From NCBI GenBank assembly GCA_003243255.1, contig QFQM01000013.1:1-46855 (forward strand): a DNA stretch of 46,855 nucleotides. Direction: 5' to 3'. Both the position numbers and the translations under genes were made by a program. Source of the DNA: Flavobacterium psychrophilum (GTDB lineage: Bacteria > Bacteroidota > Bacteroidia > Flavobacteriales > Flavobacteriaceae). This document shows, piece by piece, positions 8,246-18,003 of this stretch (positions within the stretch are counted from its first letter, which is position 1; each line of letters opens with the position of its first letter). The notes below the pieces were generated by a model, which was given only the letters and a program-made list of their open reading frames with translations, was not told the DNA's origin and did no database searches.

Positions 8246-9910
8246 TTAAAATGCTGTGCGGAAGCTAAGGTGTATTATGGAGTTAGATAACTTGATTTGC
8301 TGGTTGTTAGCACTTCCATTTGCGTAAATTATGTTAAAGAGCCCGGTTTTTGTAAGAAGTCCCAAGCCAAAGCCTAATCCTAACAAATTATTACGGGTTT
8401 TAGATGTTTCGTCTTCAAAATGGGCATAGTCAGTTATAGAATGCACATACATATTTGGCGAAAGTACGTATCTGTACTCTGCCATTAGTGATAAAAGCAG
8501 GTTTGCCTGAAGGCTGTTTTCGTTGAATCCCCGTATGGAATTAATTCCTCCGAAACGGAACAATTCGTTAATTATATAGGTGTCGCTTTTGAGATAATAA
8601 TCCTGACTTTTGAGGTTGATGATATTTCGCTTGTTCAGGTATAGGTTATGTGAAAAGTTTGCCTGGATGAAATATTGCTCCGAGTCACCGGTTTTGGCGG
8701 TTCTTTTACCTAAACCGCCTTTAATGAGCAGCATTGTTTTCTCCGGAAATATAAAATCATCGAGGTTGTAATCGGTGTAATCGTAAGTGGAGGTGAAAAA
8801 TGAATTTGTGTAATCGCTCAGCGTACTGCTGTTCAGGTTCTGGATGTCTACCGACTGCGTTTGCTGATGTCCGACAAATAATTTCGAATTGTAACTAAAA
8901 TAGTAGCCTATGTTAATGTCTGTTACCGTGTTCTGAAATGTGCTGTCCTGTTTAAATATTTTCAGGCTTCCTTTGAGTCCGATAGGGCTTCTGAAAATGT
9001 AAGGCAGTTCAAGGGCTGCGTTAAAAGTGGTTTGTTTGTTTCCGTCACTTTTCCAGAAGAGATTAAATTTCTCGCCGGTATTTAATACGTTATTAAGGAG
9101 CAGGTCTACGTAACCATTGAAGATGACTTTATTCTGGTCGTCGTTTGAAAAACCTATGAATCCGTCAAAGCTGTTGGGTTTTGCTTTTTCAAGGTACACA
9201 TACACTTTAGTGGTGTCTTGCTTGAATAGTATTTCAGGGTAGCGCAACTGGCTGACAAAGCGCAGAGCGTTGAAGTCACTATAAATGCGCTGCAGGTTGT
9301 CCTGGTTAAATGTCTTTCCCTTGTATTGGCGGGCGATGTTCTTGCGGATGCCTTCAGGGAATTTTTTGTAGCCTTCGATTACAATGTCGTTAAGCGTACG
9401 CTTTTTTTCTGTTTTGGCGTTAAGCGTTGCATAAAGGGAATTGTCTGCAGAAGAATAATTGGTCAGCTGCATGCTGCTTAATGAATATCCTTTTTTCTCC
9501 AGTGCGGCTACATGGCCGGACATAAAACCTTCTACATTATCTATAGGGAGTATTATGGTGTCTTTTGAGATTTCTAAAAGTTGTTTTATTTCAGGTGTCA
9601 GTGAACCTGTATATATATGTATGGTTTTAGTTTTTGTGCCTACGGAATATTTATACACAAACAGGCTGTCGTTTACCTTGTTGCTTTCGGTAAGGTTGTT
9701 TTCAAGATAACCCATTTTTAAAAGCTTTGACGAAAGGGCAGAAGCTTCTTCGTTTATGGATTTTACGTTTATGTGTATTTTGGTGTAGGAGATAGAATCT
9801 ATAACCTTTGTCTCGGCCTCGCTGCTTCCTTCAATTTTTAAGTGCAGGTTTTGTGCTTTAGCAAAAAAGCATGCGAACAATAAAATAAATATGAGGAAGG
9901 GTCTTTTCAA
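8246..9910 (-). CDS. Omp85/BamA-superfamily outer-membrane protein, short form
   Basis: A 554-residue outer-membrane protein with a signal peptide ending at AKAQ. The N-terminal half (to ~250) has repeating alpha/beta units; the part from TLNDIVIEGYKKFPEGI to KVYVYLEKA has the pattern of a POTRA domain. From ~255 the sequence alternates like a beta-barrel, with SIRGFNEN carrying the conserved RGF of Omp85 loop 6 (Arg460-Phe462) and a terminal Phe (FRTAF). The family inserts or secretes proteins through the outer membrane. It is shorter than BamA (about 800 residues) and is not next to skp, lpx or bam genes, so it is more likely a TamA-like or specialised Omp85 protein; its client is unknown. 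Confidence 0.82.
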   Translation of the reverse strand: MKRPFLIFILLFACFFAKAQNLHLKIEGSSEAETKVIDSISYTKIHINVKSINEEASALSSKLLKMGYLENNLTESNKVNDSLFVYKYSVGTKTKTIHIYTGSLTPEIKQLLEISKDTIILPIDNVEGFMSGHVAALEKKGYSLSSMQLTNYSSADNSLYATLNAKTEKKRTLNDIVIEGYKKFPEGIRKNIARQYKGKTFNQDNLQRIYSDFNALRFVSQLRYPEILFKQDTTKVYVYLEKAKPNSFDGFIGFSNDDQNKVIFNGYVDLLLNNVLNTGEKFNLFWKSDGNKQTTFNAALELPYIFRSPIGLKGSLKIFKQDSTFQNTVTDINIGYYFSYNSKLFVGHQQTQSVDIQNLNSSTLSDYTNSFFTSTYDYTDYNLDDFIFPEKTMLLIKGGLGKRTAKTGDSEQYFIQANFSHNLYLNKRNIINLKSQDYYLKSDTYIINELFRFGGINSIRGFNENSLQANLLLSLMAEYRYVLSPNMYVHSITDYAHFEDETSKTRNNLLGLGFGLGLLTKTGLFNIIYANGSANNQQIKLSNSIIHLSFRTAF

Positions 9911-10008
9911 CGGAAAAATGTTAGCCGTAAAAATAACGCAAAAAATGGAGAAAAAATATGTGAAGCTGTTTTTGAAAGATAAGGCGTTTGAAAATTAATG
10001 TTTTATGA

Positions 10009-10039
10009 TTTGTTTTGTTGATAATTATTTATACATTTG
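10009..10039 (+). promoter_or_regulatory. Promoter of the str operon (rpsL)
   Basis: -33 element TTTG (10009-10012), 19-bp spacer, perfect -7 box TACATTTG (10032-10039). The start site is expected near 10044, inside the C-rich run AACCCCG. The rest of the 181-bp gap to the divergent Omp85-like gene is A/T-rich with nothing else I can name. Confidence 0.85.
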
Positions 10040-10043
10040 CAAC

Positions 10044-10064
10044 CCCGTAAAAAGCGGGTTTTTT
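10044..10064 (+). promoter_or_regulatory. Short hairpin at the expected 5' end of rpsL mRNA
   Basis: CCCG (10044-10047) pairs with CGGG (10055-10058) around a 7-base loop, and six T follow. It resembles a small terminator, but it starts at the predicted +1, so it more likely protects the mRNA 5' end. Confidence 0.35.
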
Positions 10065-10091
10065 AAACATAAGAAATTTTTAATATTAATT

Positions 10092-10472
10092 ATGCCAACA
10101 ATTCAGCAATTAGTAAGAACAGGGAGAGCCCAGATAACTAAGAAGAGTAAATCGGCTGCTTTAGATTCTTGCCCTCAAAGAAGAGGGGTTTGTACACGTG
10201 TTTACACTACTACACCTAAGAAACCGAATTCTGCAATGCGTAAAGTTGCAAGGGTTCGTTTAACTAACGGTAATGAGGTGAATGCTTACATTCCTGGAGA
10301 GGGACACAATCTACAAGAGCACTCGATAGTATTAGTTAGAGGCGGAAGGGTAAAAGATTTACCGGGAGTTAGGTATCACATTGTGCGCGGAGCGCTTGAC
10401 ACCGCTGGTGTTAACGGAAGAACACAAAGGAGATCTAAATACGGTGCTAAACGCCCTAAAGACAAAAAGTAA
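10092..10472 (+). CDS. rpsL: 30S ribosomal protein S12
   Basis: S12 sits at the decoding centre of the 30S subunit and helps check codon-anticodon pairing. I start it at ATG 10092 ([14 protein letters not shown]), giving 126 residues; an in-frame ATG at 10005 would add 29 residues but lies upstream of the -7 box, so it cannot be translated from this promoter. Lys43 (in TTPKKPNS) and Lys88 (in GGRVKDLPG) have the streptomycin-sensitive state, and Asp89 is the usual methylthiolation site. It is the first gene of the str operon, 26 bp before rpsG. Confidence 0.97.
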   Translation: MPTIQQLVRTGRAQITKKSKSAALDSCPQRRGVCTRVYTTTPKKPNSAMRKVARVRLTNGNEVNAYIPGEGHNLQEHSIVLVRGGRVKDLPGVRYHIVRGALDTAGVNGRTQRRSKYGAKRPKDKK

Positions 10473-10498
10473 TTTTAAAAAACTTTTAAAGTAAAGAC

Positions 10499-10975
10499 AT
10501 GAGAAAAAGACAGGCCAAAAAAAGACCTCTTTTACCAGACCCAAGGTTTAATGACCAATTAGTAACACGTTTTGTAAACAACTTAATGTGGGATGGTAAA
10601 AAATCAACTGCCTTTAAAGTATTCTACGATGCTATTGATATCGTTGAGACTAAAAAGCAAGATGCTGAGAAATCAGCTCTAGAAACTTGGAAAGATGCTC
10701 TAACTAACGTTATGCCTCACGTAGAAGTACGTAGCCGTAGGGTGGGTGGTGCTACATTCCAGATACCAATGCAGATTCGTCCGGACAGAAAGATTTCTAT
10801 GGCGATGAAATGGATGATTCTTTATGCAAGAAGAAGAAACGAGAAATCTATGGCTCAGAGACTGGCTTCTGAAATTTTAGCTGCTGCTAAAGAAGAAGGT
10901 GCTGCTGTTAAAAAGAGAATGGATACTCATAAAATGGCAGAAGCTAACAAAGCATTCTCTCACTTTAGATTTTAA
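10499..10975 (+). CDS. rpsG: 30S ribosomal protein S7
   Basis: S7 starts assembly of the 30S head by binding the 3' major domain of 16S rRNA and touches the E-site tRNA. The 158-residue protein begins [17 protein letters not shown] and contains the conserved [15 protein letters not shown] loop (the beta-hairpin arm that reaches the E site) and the helix [15 protein letters not shown] at the C-terminus. Length is normal for the family. It is second in the str operon, 20 bp before fusA. In E. coli S7 is the translational repressor of this operon; I see no obvious 16S-like element in the rpsL-rpsG gap here. Confidence 0.97.
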   Translation: MRKRQAKKRPLLPDPRFNDQLVTRFVNNLMWDGKKSTAFKVFYDAIDIVETKKQDAEKSALETWKDALTNVMPHVEVRSRRVGGATFQIPMQIRPDRKISMAMKWMILYARRRNEKSMAQRLASEILAAAKEEGAAVKKRMDTHKMAEANKAFSHFRF

Positions 10976-10995
10976 TTCGTAAAGAAAATTTAGAA

Positions 10996-13131
10996 ATGGC
11001 TAGAGACTTAAAATATACAAGAAATATCGGAATTGCTGCTCACATTGATGCTGGTAAAACAACAACTACTGAGCGTATATTATTCTATACAGGTAAATCA
11101 CACAAAATTGGTGAGGTACACGATGGTGCAGCAACTATGGACTGGATGGCGCAAGAGCAGGAAAGAGGTATTACCATTACTTCTGCAGCGACAACATGTA
11201 CATGGAACTTCCCTACAGACCAGGGTAAACCTGTGGCTGATACTAAAGATTACCACTTCAACATCATCGATACTCCGGGACACGTTGACTTTACCGTAGA
11301 GGTAAATCGTTCTCTTAGGGTTCTTGATGGTCTTGTATTCCTTTTTAGTGCTGTTGATGGTGTTGAGCCTCAATCAGAAACTAACTGGAGACTTGCTGAT
11401 AACTACCGTGTTCCTCGTATGGGATTCGTTAACAAAATGGACCGTCAGGGATCTAACTTCCTTGCAGTTTGTCAGCAGGTAAAAGACATGCTTAAGTCTA
11501 ACGCAGTGCCGATCGTACTTCCTATCGGTGATGAGGCTGACTTTAAAGGTGTGGTAGATCTTATTAAAAACCAGGCAATCGTATGGCATGATGAAACTCA
11601 GGGTGCTACATTCGATATCGTGCCTATTCCTGATGATCTTAAAGAAGAAGCTCACAAGTACAGATCTCAACTAATTGAAGAGGTTGCTGCTTATGACGAA
11701 AACCTTCTTGAGAAATATATGGAGGATGAAGATTCTCTTACTGAGGATGAAGTAAACGAAGCGCTTAGAAAAGCTACTATCGATATGGCTATCATACCGA
11801 TGCTTTGTGGTTCATCATTCAAAAACAAAGGTGTTCAGTTCATGCTTGATGCAGTTTGTAAATTCCTTCCTTCTCCACTTGATAAAGAGGCTATCGAAGG
11901 TACAAACCCTGATACTGATGAGCCAATTTCACGTAAGCCATCTGCGTCTGAGCCGTTTTCTGCTCTTGCGTTCAAGATTGCAACTGACCCTTATGTAGGT
12001 CGTCTTGCATTCTTCAGAGCTTACTCTGGTCGTCTTGATGCAGGATCTTATGTTCTTAACAACCGTTCAGGTAACAAAGAGCGTATCTCTCGTATCTATC
12101 AGATGCACGCTAACAAACAAAACCCAATCGAATATATCGAGGCTGGTGATATCGGAGCTGCAGTAGGTTTCAAAGATATCAAGACTGGTGATACTCTTTC
12201 TGATGAGAAAAACCCAATCGTTCTTGAGTCTATGAACTTCCCTGATCCGGTAATCGGTATCGCTGTTGAGCCTAAAACTAAGGCTGACGTTGATAAAATG
12301 GGTATGGCTCTTGCTAAGCTTGCTGAGGAAGATCCTACGTTTACAGTTAGAACTGACCAGGCTTCTGGACAAACTATTATCTCTGGTATGGGTGAGCTTC
12401 ACCTTGATATCCTTGTTGACCGTCTTAAACGTGAGTTTAAAGTTGAGGTTAACCAGGGTGAGCCACAGGTAGAGTACAAAGAGGCTATTACACGTTCTGC
12501 TAACCACAGAGAAACTTACAAAAAACAATCTGGTGGTCGTGGTAAATTCGGTGATATCGTATTCCGTCTTGAGCCGGCTGAAGAAGTTGATGGTAAAGTT
12601 CCTGTAGGTCTTACTTTCGTTAATGAGGTAAAAGGTGGTAACATTCCTAGAGAGTTTATCCCTGCTATCGAGAAAGGTTTCAAAGAAGCTATGAAAGCCG
12701 GACCTCTTGCTGGTTACGAAATGGACAGTATGAAAGTTACTCTTATAGATGGTTCATTCCACCCTGTTGACTCGGATGCTCTTTCTTTCGAGCTTGCAGC
12801 TAAAATGGGTTACAAAGAGTCTGCTAAGGCTGCCGGTGCAGTTATCCTTGAGCCAATCATGAAACTTGAGGTGCTTACACCTGAAGAGAACATGGGTGAT
12901 ATCGTAGGTGACCTTAACCGTCGTCGTGGACAGATCAATAACATGGATGACAGAGCTGGTTCTAAAGTTGTTAAAGCTAGTGTGCCGCTTTCTGAAATGT
13001 TTGGTTATGTTACTACACTAAGAACATTGTCTTCTGGTCGTGCAACATCTACAATGGAGTTCTCTCACTATGCTGAGACACCATCTAACATTGCTGACGA
13101 GGTAATCAAAAAAGCAAAAGGTAACGCTTAA
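10996..13131 (+). CDS. fusA: Translation elongation factor G
   Basis: EF-G is the GTPase that drives translocation of tRNA and mRNA and acts with RRF in ribosome recycling. The G-domain motifs are in order: [15 protein letters not shown] (P-loop, residues ~15-29), [11 protein letters not shown] (switch I end), DTPGHVDF and NKMD. Domains II-V follow, with [13 protein letters not shown] and [13 protein letters not shown] near the end. The 711 residues fit a single-copy housekeeping EF-G. It lies 20 bp after rpsG and 11 bp before rpsJ. The tuf gene, which follows fusA in E. coli, is not here; rpsJ takes its place. Confidence 0.98.
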   Translation: MARDLKYTRNIGIAAHIDAGKTTTTERILFYTGKSHKIGEVHDGAATMDWMAQEQERGITITSAATTCTWNFPTDQGKPVADTKDYHFNIIDTPGHVDFTVEVNRSLRVLDGLVFLFSAVDGVEPQSETNWRLADNYRVPRMGFVNKMDRQGSNFLAVCQQVKDMLKSNAVPIVLPIGDEADFKGVVDLIKNQAIVWHDETQGATFDIVPIPDDLKEEAHKYRSQLIEEVAAYDENLLEKYMEDEDSLTEDEVNEALRKATIDMAIIPMLCGSSFKNKGVQFMLDAVCKFLPSPLDKEAIEGTNPDTDEPISRKPSASEPFSALAFKIATDPYVGRLAFFRAYSGRLDAGSYVLNNRSGNKERISRIYQMHANKQNPIEYIEAGDIGAAVGFKDIKTGDTLSDEKNPIVLESMNFPDPVIGIAVEPKTKADVDKMGMALAKLAEEDPTFTVRTDQASGQTIISGMGELHLDILVDRLKREFKVEVNQGEPQVEYKEAITRSANHRETYKKQSGGRGKFGDIVFRLEPAEEVDGKVPVGLTFVNEVKGGNIPREFIPAIEKGFKEAMKAGPLAGYEMDSMKVTLIDGSFHPVDSDALSFELAAKMGYKESAKAAGAVILEPIMKLEVLTPEENMGDIVGDLNRRRGQINNMDDRAGSKVVKASVPLSEMFGYVTTLRTLSSGRATSTMEFSHYAETPSNIADEVIKKAKGNA

Positions 13132-13142
13132 TTTAAAAGAAA

Positions 13143-13448
13143 ATGAGTCAAAAAATCAGAATAAAATTAAAATCATACGATCATAGCCTTGTAGACAAGT
13201 CTGCTGAGAAGATCGTTAAGACTGTAAAAAGTACAGGTGCTGTTGTAACTGGTCCTATTCCGTTACCTACACACAAAAAAATCTTTACTGTACTTAGGTC
13301 TCCGCACGTAAATAAAAAATCAAGAGAGCAGTTTGAGGTTAGCTCATACAAAAGACTTCTTGATATTTACAGTTCATCTTCTAAAACTATCGATGCTCTT
13401 ATGAAATTAGAGCTTCCTAGTGGTGTTGAAGTTGAAATCAAAGTCTGA
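13143..13448 (+). CDS. rpsJ: 30S ribosomal protein S10 (NusE)
   Basis: S10 is part of the 30S head and, as NusE, also works with NusB in transcription antitermination of rRNA operons. The 101-residue protein has the family features [15 protein letters not shown] at the start, the ribosome-binding loop [15 protein letters not shown], and the terminal strand [17 protein letters not shown]. In most bacteria rpsJ heads the S10 operon; here it is the last gene of the str operon, with a strong terminator and a new promoter between it and rplC, so its expression is tied to fusA rather than to rplC. Confidence 0.97.
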   Translation: MSQKIRIKLKSYDHSLVDKSAEKIVKTVKSTGAVVTGPIPLPTHKKIFTVLRSPHVNKKSREQFEVSSYKRLLDIYSSSSKTIDALMKLELPSGVEVEIKV

Positions 13449-13473
13449 GTTATTTAAATAACTATATGAAAGT

Positions 13474-13505
13474 CTCCGGAATAGCTATTCCGGAGATTTT
13501 TTTTT
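13474..13505 (+). terminator. Terminator of the str operon
   Basis: A perfect self-complementary 24-base stretch (13474-13497, core CTCCGGAATAG with its complement) followed directly by eight T (13498-13505). It closes the operon 25 bases after the rpsJ stop. Confidence 0.93.
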
Positions 13506-13551
13506 CGGTTATCCTGAAACAGGCATGATTGCTGTGGAAAAACCGTAATTT

Positions 13552-13568
13552 TTTGATTTAGAATCAAA
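13552..13568 (+). repeat. Perfect palindrome upstream of the S10 operon promoter
   Basis: TTTGATT-TAG-AATCAAA, seven-base arms with a three-base centre, ending 36 bp before the -33 element of rplC. It may be a protein-binding site or chance in A/T-rich DNA. Confidence 0.4.
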
Positions 13569-13604
13569 TATTTTTACTTTATTTCAATTATTTTATTGTA
13601 ACTG

Positions 13605-13635
13605 TTTGATAATCTAAATTTAATAATTACTTTTG
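13605..13635 (+). promoter_or_regulatory. Promoter of the S10-spc-alpha cluster (rplC)
   Basis: -33 TTTG (13605-13608), 19-bp spacer, perfect -7 box TACTTTTG (13628-13635), then CACCCCTG at the expected start site. The leader before rplC is about 60 bases. I see no strong hairpin in it. Confidence 0.88.
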
Positions 13636-13701
13636 CACCCCTGTTTGGAGTATTCTGTTGCTTCAAATTGAAGGGAATTAATAATTAATAACAAATAATT
13701 T

Positions 13702-14319
13702 ATGTCTGGGTTAATTGGTAAAAAAATCGGCATGACCAGTATTTTCGATGAAAACGGAAAAAACATTCCGTGTACAGTAATCGAAGCTGGACCATGCGTT
13801 GTTACCCAAGTCAGAACCAACGCGGTTGACGGGTATGAAGCGTTACAGCTTGGTTTCGATGACAAAGCAGAAAAACATGCTACTAAAGCGGCTGTAGGTC
13901 ACTTTAAGAAAGCTGGTACAGTTGCTAAGAAAAAAGTCGTTGAATTCCAGGATTTTGTAACTGAGCACAAATTAGGAGATGTTATCTCTGTTGACATCTT
14001 TGCTGAAGGCGAGTTTGTTGATGTACAGGGTGTATCTAAAGGTAAAGGTTTCCAGGGTGTTGTTAAACGTCACGGTTTTGGTGGTGTTGGACAAGCTACT
14101 CACGGTCAGCACAACCGTCTTAGAGCACCGGGTTCTGTAGGAGCATCATCATATCCTTCACGTGTATTCAAAGGAATGCGCATGGCAGGAAGAACAGGAG
14201 GAGATAATGTAACAGTTCAAAACCTTAGAGTTTTAAAAGTAGTTGCTGAAAAGAATCTACTTGTGGTTAAAGGAGCTATTCCTGGACACAAAAACTCTTA
14301 CGTAATCATTCAGAAGTAA
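13702..14319 (+). CDS. rplC: 50S ribosomal protein L3
   Basis: L3 binds 23S rRNA near its 3' end, helps start 50S assembly and reaches toward the peptidyl-transferase centre with a long loop. The 205-residue protein starts [20 protein letters not shown]; the loop [18 protein letters not shown] and the following [16 protein letters not shown] are the family signature. It is the first gene after the cluster promoter. Its stop codon overlaps the rplD start by one base (TAATG), which favours coupled translation of L3 and L4. Confidence 0.97.
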   Translation: MSGLIGKKIGMTSIFDENGKNIPCTVIEAGPCVVTQVRTNAVDGYEALQLGFDDKAEKHATKAAVGHFKKAGTVAKKKVVEFQDFVTEHKLGDVISVDIFAEGEFVDVQGVSKGKGFQGVVKRHGFGGVGQATHGQHNRLRAPGSVGASSYPSRVFKGMRMAGRTGGDNVTVQNLRVLKVVAEKNLLVVKGAIPGHKNSYVIIQK

Positions 14320-14948
14320 TGGAAGTAAAAGTATTAGATATCAACGGAAAAGAAACTGGCAGAACGGTAACCCTTTCTGATTCAGTGTTCGCAATTGAGC
14401 CTAATAAGCATGCTGTATACCTGGACGTTAAGCAATATCTTGCTAACCAAAGGCAGGGAACTCACAAAGCTAAAGAAAGAGCTGAGGTAACTGGTAGTAC
14501 ACGCAAAATTAAGAAGCAAAAAGGTACAGGTACTGCCCGTGCAGGATCTGTTAAGAATCCATTGTTCAAAGGTGGAGGTACAGTTTTCGGTCCAAGACCA
14601 AGAAGCTACTCTTTCAAACTGAACAAAGGTCTTAAGCGTTTAGCAAGAAAATCTGCTCTTGCTTTGAAAGCGAAAGAGTCAAATTTAATAGTTGTTGAGA
14701 ACTTCGAATTCGAAGCGCCAAGCACTAAAAATTTCATTAACGTTTTGAAAGCTTTAGGGTTAGAGAATAAAAAATCACTATTCGTGTTGGGTGATACAAA
14801 TAAAAATGTATATTTGTCGTCACGCAATTTGAAGGGTTCTAATGTTGTAACTACTTCAGAATTAAACACTTACAATGTTTTACATTCAAACAGTTTAGTT
14901 CTTTTAGAAGGTGCATTGGAAGGAATTGAGGAAAATTTAAGCAAATAA
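14319..14948 (+). CDS. rplD: 50S ribosomal protein L4
   Basis: L4 binds domain I of 23S rRNA, and its extended loop lines the peptide exit tunnel at the constriction with L22. The loop is visible at residues ~45-95: GSTRKIKKQKGTGTARAG and GGGTVFGPRPRSYSFK. The protein has 209 residues. In E. coli L4 represses its own operon by acting on the S10 leader; this cluster has only a ~60-base leader and no rpsJ at its head, so the same mechanism cannot be assumed. It starts on the last base of the rplC stop codon. Confidence 0.97.
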   Translation: MEVKVLDINGKETGRTVTLSDSVFAIEPNKHAVYLDVKQYLANQRQGTHKAKERAEVTGSTRKIKKQKGTGTARAGSVKNPLFKGGGTVFGPRPRSYSFKLNKGLKRLARKSALALKAKESNLIVVENFEFEAPSTKNFINVLKALGLENKKSLFVLGDTNKNVYLSSRNLKGSNVVTTSELNTYNVLHSNSLVLLEGALEGIEENLSK

Positions 14949-14955
14949 TAGGGCT

Positions 14956-15246
14956 ATGAGTATCATTATTAAACCTATCATCACTGAAAAAATAACTAAA
15001 GACGGGGAAGTTTTTAACCGTTTTGGTTTTGTTGTTGACAAAAAAGCAAACAAGATCCAGATTAAGAATGCTGTTGAGGCTGCTTATGGTGTTTCTGTTG
15101 TTGAAGTTAACACAATGAACTACAGGGCTGATAGATCGGTTAAATACACTAAGAGTGGTTTAATCTCAGGAAAGACAAATGCTTACAAAAAAGCAATTGT
15201 ACAAGTACAGGAAGGTGAAACAATAGATTTTTATAATAATATCTAA
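14956..15246 (+). CDS. rplW: 50S ribosomal protein L23
   Basis: L23 lies at the mouth of the exit tunnel and is the docking point for trigger factor, the signal recognition particle and the SecY translocon. The 96-residue protein begins MSIIIKPIITEKITKDGE and shows the family pattern KANKIQIKNAVEAAYGVSV followed by VNTMNYR. The flexible basic loop that enters the tunnel is the YTKSGLISGKTNAYKKAIV part. It lies 7 bp after rplD and 6 bp before rplB. Confidence 0.96.
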   Translation: MSIIIKPIITEKITKDGEVFNRFGFVVDKKANKIQIKNAVEAAYGVSVVEVNTMNYRADRSVKYTKSGLISGKTNAYKKAIVQVQEGETIDFYNNI

Positions 15247-15252
15247 TAGAAA

Positions 15253-16077
15253 ATGTCAGTTAGAAAATTAAAACCTATTACCCCGGGTCAGCGTTTTAGA
15301 GTTGTAAATAGCTTTGACACTATTACAACTGATAAGCCGGAGCGTTCATTGATCGCACCGAAAAAAAACTCTGGAGGTAGAAATAGTCAAGGAAAGATGA
15401 CCATGCGTTATACAGGCGGTGGTCACAAACAAAGGTATCGTATTATCGATTTCAAAAGAACTAAAGCTGGTGTTCCTGCTGTAGTTAAAACTATCGAGTA
15501 CGATCCAAACCGTTCAGCATTTATTTCCCTATTGTATTATGCTGATGGAGAGAAAACGTATATCATTGCACAAAACGGACTTCAGGTGGGTCAAACCGTA
15601 GTTTCTGGAGAGAATGCTTCTCCTGAGATCGGTAACTCAATGCCTTTAAGTAAAATTCCTCTGGGAACTGTTATATCTTGCATCGAGCTACGTCCGGGCC
15701 AGGGAGCAGTAATTGCTCGTAGTGCTGGTACTTTTGCACAGTTAATGGCAAGAGATGGAAAATATGCAACAATCAAAATGCCTTCAGGTGAGACAAGGTT
15801 AATCCTTCTTACGTGTTCAGCAACGATTGGAGCAGTTTCTAACTCTGACCACCAATTGATCGTTTCTGGTAAAGCTGGTAGATCAAGATGGTTAGGTAGA
15901 AGACCAAGAACAAGACCGGTAGCGATGAACCCTGTTGATCACCCGATGGGTGGTGGTGAAGGACGTTCTTCTGGAGGTCACCCACGTTCTAGAAAAGGTC
16001 TTCCGGCTAAAGGTTACAGAACTCGTTCTAAAGTTAACCCGAGTAATAAGTATATCGTAGAACGTAGAAAGAAATAA
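15253..16077 (+). CDS. rplB: 50S ribosomal protein L2
   Basis: L2 is needed for subunit joining and supports the peptidyl-transferase centre. The 274-residue protein has the OB-fold and SH3-like domains with [15 protein letters not shown] and YDPNRSAFI, and the C-terminal signature [20 protein letters not shown]. The His of DHP, known from work on E. coli L2 to matter for activity, is kept; the second His of the E. coli motif (DHPHGG) is Met here. It follows rplW by 6 bp and precedes rpsS by 10 bp. Confidence 0.97.
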   Translation: MSVRKLKPITPGQRFRVVNSFDTITTDKPERSLIAPKKNSGGRNSQGKMTMRYTGGGHKQRYRIIDFKRTKAGVPAVVKTIEYDPNRSAFISLLYYADGEKTYIIAQNGLQVGQTVVSGENASPEIGNSMPLSKIPLGTVISCIELRPGQGAVIARSAGTFAQLMARDGKYATIKMPSGETRLILLTCSATIGAVSNSDHQLIVSGKAGRSRWLGRRPRTRPVAMNPVDHPMGGGEGRSSGGHPRSRKGLPAKGYRTRSKVNPSNKYIVERRKK

Positions 16078-16087
16078 TAAGTAAGAT

Positions 16088-16366
16088 ATGGCACGTTCAT
16101 TAAAGAAAGGACCTTTCGTTCACTATAAATTAGAGAAGAAAGTTCAGGAAAATATCGAAAAAGGGAACAAAGCAGTTGTTAAGACCTGGTCTAGAGCTTC
16201 TATGATTACCCCGGATTTTGTTGGACAGACTATCGCAGTACACAACGGTCGTCAATTCGTACCGGTTTACGTTACAGAGAATATGGTAGGTCATAAATTA
16301 GGAGAATTTTCGCCAACGCGCTCTTTCAGAGGCCACGCTGGTGCAAAAAATAAAGGTAAAAAATAA
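16088..16366 (+). CDS. rpsS: 30S ribosomal protein S19
   Basis: S19 binds 16S rRNA in the 30S head together with S13 and contacts the 50S and the A-site tRNA. The 92-residue protein begins [19 protein letters not shown] and contains [21 protein letters not shown] and [19 protein letters not shown], both typical of the family. Length is normal. It sits 10 bp after rplB and 9 bp before rplV in the usual S10-operon order. Confidence 0.97.
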   Translation: MARSLKKGPFVHYKLEKKVQENIEKGNKAVVKTWSRASMITPDFVGQTIAVHNGRQFVPVYVTENMVGHKLGEFSPTRSFRGHAGAKNKGKK

Positions 16367-16375
16367 TAAGAAGCT

Positions 16376-16789
16376 ATGGGAGTTCGTAAAAGAGAAAGAG
16401 CAGAGCAGACTAAAGAAGCGAATAAGCAAATTGCATTTGCTAAGCTGAATAACTGCCCTACTTCACCTAGAAAAATGCGCCTTGTTGCGGATTTGGTAAG
16501 AGGTCAGAAAGTAGAATTAGCTCTTAATATATTAAAGTTCAGTTCAAAAGAAGCTTCTCGCAAACTTGAGAAATTGTTACTTTCTGCTATCAACAACTGG
16601 CAGCAAAAGAACGCTGAAGAGAGTTTAGAGAATGCAGGCTTATTTGTTAAAGAGATCCGTGTTGACGGTGGTATGATGCTTAAGAGGCTAAGACCAGCTC
16701 CACAAGGTCGTGCACACAGAATAAGAAAACGTTCTAACCACGTTACTATCGTGCTTGGAGCTACTAATAATAACACACAAAGCAACTAA
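16376..16789 (+). CDS. rplV: 50S ribosomal protein L22
   Basis: L22 contacts all domains of 23S rRNA and its beta-hairpin lines the exit tunnel opposite L4; changes there give macrolide resistance. The 137-residue protein shows [20 protein letters not shown] and the tunnel hairpin [20 protein letters not shown] with no loss of the hairpin residues. The N-terminus carries about 20 extra basic and acidic residues ([15 protein letters not shown]) compared with the E. coli protein, and there is an Asn/Thr-rich tail. It is 5 bp upstream of rpsC. Confidence 0.96.
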   Translation: MGVRKRERAEQTKEANKQIAFAKLNNCPTSPRKMRLVADLVRGQKVELALNILKFSSKEASRKLEKLLLSAINNWQQKNAEESLENAGLFVKEIRVDGGMMLKRLRPAPQGRAHRIRKRSNHVTIVLGATNNNTQSN

Positions 16790-16794
16790 GAGAA

Positions 16795-17550
16795 ATGGGA
16801 CAAAAAACAAATCCAATAGGAAATCGCCTTGGTATTATCAGGGGTTGGGATTCTAACTGGTATGGTGGAAATGACTATGGTGACAAGCTTGCCGAAGATC
16901 ACAAAATCAGGAAATATATCCATGCCCGTTTATCTAAAGCTAGTGTTTCTAAGGTAATCATTGAGAGAACCCTTAAACTTGTAACCGTTACTATTACTAC
17001 TGCCCGTCCTGGTATCATTATCGGAAAAGGTGGTCAGGAAGTAGACAAGCTAAAAGAGGAACTTAAGAAAATTACTGACAAAGAGGTTCAAATCAATATC
17101 TTTGAAATCAAAAGACCTGAACTTGATGCTTACCTTGTAGGTACAAGTATTGCTCGTCAGATCGAAAGCCGTATCTCTTACAGAAGAGCTATCAAAATGG
17201 CTATCGCTGCTGCAATGCGTATGAACGCAGAAGGTGTGAAAGTGATGATCTCTGGCCGTCTTAACGGTGCTGAGATGGCACGTTCAGAAATGTTCAAAGA
17301 AGGAAGGATTCCTCTATCAACTTTCAGAGCAGACATTGATTATTCGCTAGCTGAAGCTCACACTACTTATGGTAGAATGGGTATCAAAGTATGGATAATG
17401 AAAGGTGAGGTTTACGGTAAAAGAGATCTTTCTCCGTTAGTAGGTATGGACAAAAAACAGTCTAAATCTTCGGGATCTCAGGATAGGCCACAAGGAAGAC
17501 CAAACGGTCGTCCGGGTGGAGATAAATCTAACCAACGCAAAAGAAAGTAA
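16795..17550 (+). CDS. rpsC: 30S ribosomal protein S3
   Basis: S3 forms part of the mRNA entry channel and has helicase activity with S4 and S5. The 251-residue protein has the KH domain with [17 protein letters not shown] (GxxG loop) at ~62-78 and the C-terminal signature [17 protein letters not shown]. The final ~35 residues ([15 protein letters not shown] onward, with repeated RPxGRP) are an Arg/Gly/Pro-rich basic tail that the E. coli protein lacks. It is 20 bp upstream of rplP. Confidence 0.97.
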   Translation: MGQKTNPIGNRLGIIRGWDSNWYGGNDYGDKLAEDHKIRKYIHARLSKASVSKVIIERTLKLVTVTITTARPGIIIGKGGQEVDKLKEELKKITDKEVQINIFEIKRPELDAYLVGTSIARQIESRISYRRAIKMAIAAAMRMNAEGVKVMISGRLNGAEMARSEMFKEGRIPLSTFRADIDYSLAEAHTTYGRMGIKVWIMKGEVYGKRDLSPLVGMDKKQSKSSGSQDRPQGRPNGRPGGDKSNQRKRK

Positions 17551-17570
17551 TTTTAAACTAAAGAAGTAAA

Positions 17571-17990
17571 ATGTTACAGCCTAAAAGAACAAAATACCGT
17601 AAGGTACAGAAAGGTAAGATGAAAGGCGTGTCTCAAAGAGGTCACGAACTTTCTAATGGAATGTTTGGTATCAAATCTTTAGATTCGACTTTTATTACTT
17701 CTCGCCAGATTGAAGCAGCCCGTATCGCGGCAACACGTTTCATGAAGAGGGAAGGTCAACTATGGATAAAAATTTTCCCGGATAAGCCAATCACTAAAAA
17801 ACCTCTAGAGGTAAGGATGGGTAAAGGTAAAGGTGCAGTTGAATACTGGGCTGCAGTTGTAAAACCGGGAAGAATCATGTTTGAAGTAGGAGGAGTTCCT
17901 TTGTCAGTAGCTAAAGAGGCACTTCGCCTTGCTGCTCAAAAGCTTCCTGTAAAAACTAAGTTTATCGTTGCCAGAGATTTCGAAGCATAA
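17571..17990 (+). CDS. rplP: 50S ribosomal protein L16
   Basis: L16 helps shape the A site and binds tRNA elbows and 5S-adjacent rRNA. The 139-residue protein starts [19 protein letters not shown] and has the family motifs [38 protein letters not shown] and [16 protein letters not shown]. The residues around ~50-60 and ~80 that matter for evernimicin and avilamycin binding look ordinary. It is 13 bp before rpmC. Confidence 0.97.
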   Translation: MLQPKRTKYRKVQKGKMKGVSQRGHELSNGMFGIKSLDSTFITSRQIEAARIAATRFMKREGQLWIKIFPDKPITKKPLEVRMGKGKGAVEYWAAVVKPGRIMFEVGGVPLSVAKEALRLAAQKLPVKTKFIVARDFEA

Positions 17991-18003
17991 TTAAAAATTT
18001 ATT

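Noticed and set aside
10044..10064. Transcription attenuator before rpsL
   Set aside because: The hairpin begins at the predicted +1, too early for polymerase to terminate there.
10005..10091. Upstream in-frame start adding 29 residues to S12
   Set aside because: It lies before the -7 box of the gene, so it is not in the mRNA, and [11 protein letters not shown] at 10092 is the normal S12 start.
11098..11998. Open frames inside fusA on both strands
   Set aside because: They are shadows of the strongly biased fusA reading frame and show no domain pattern.
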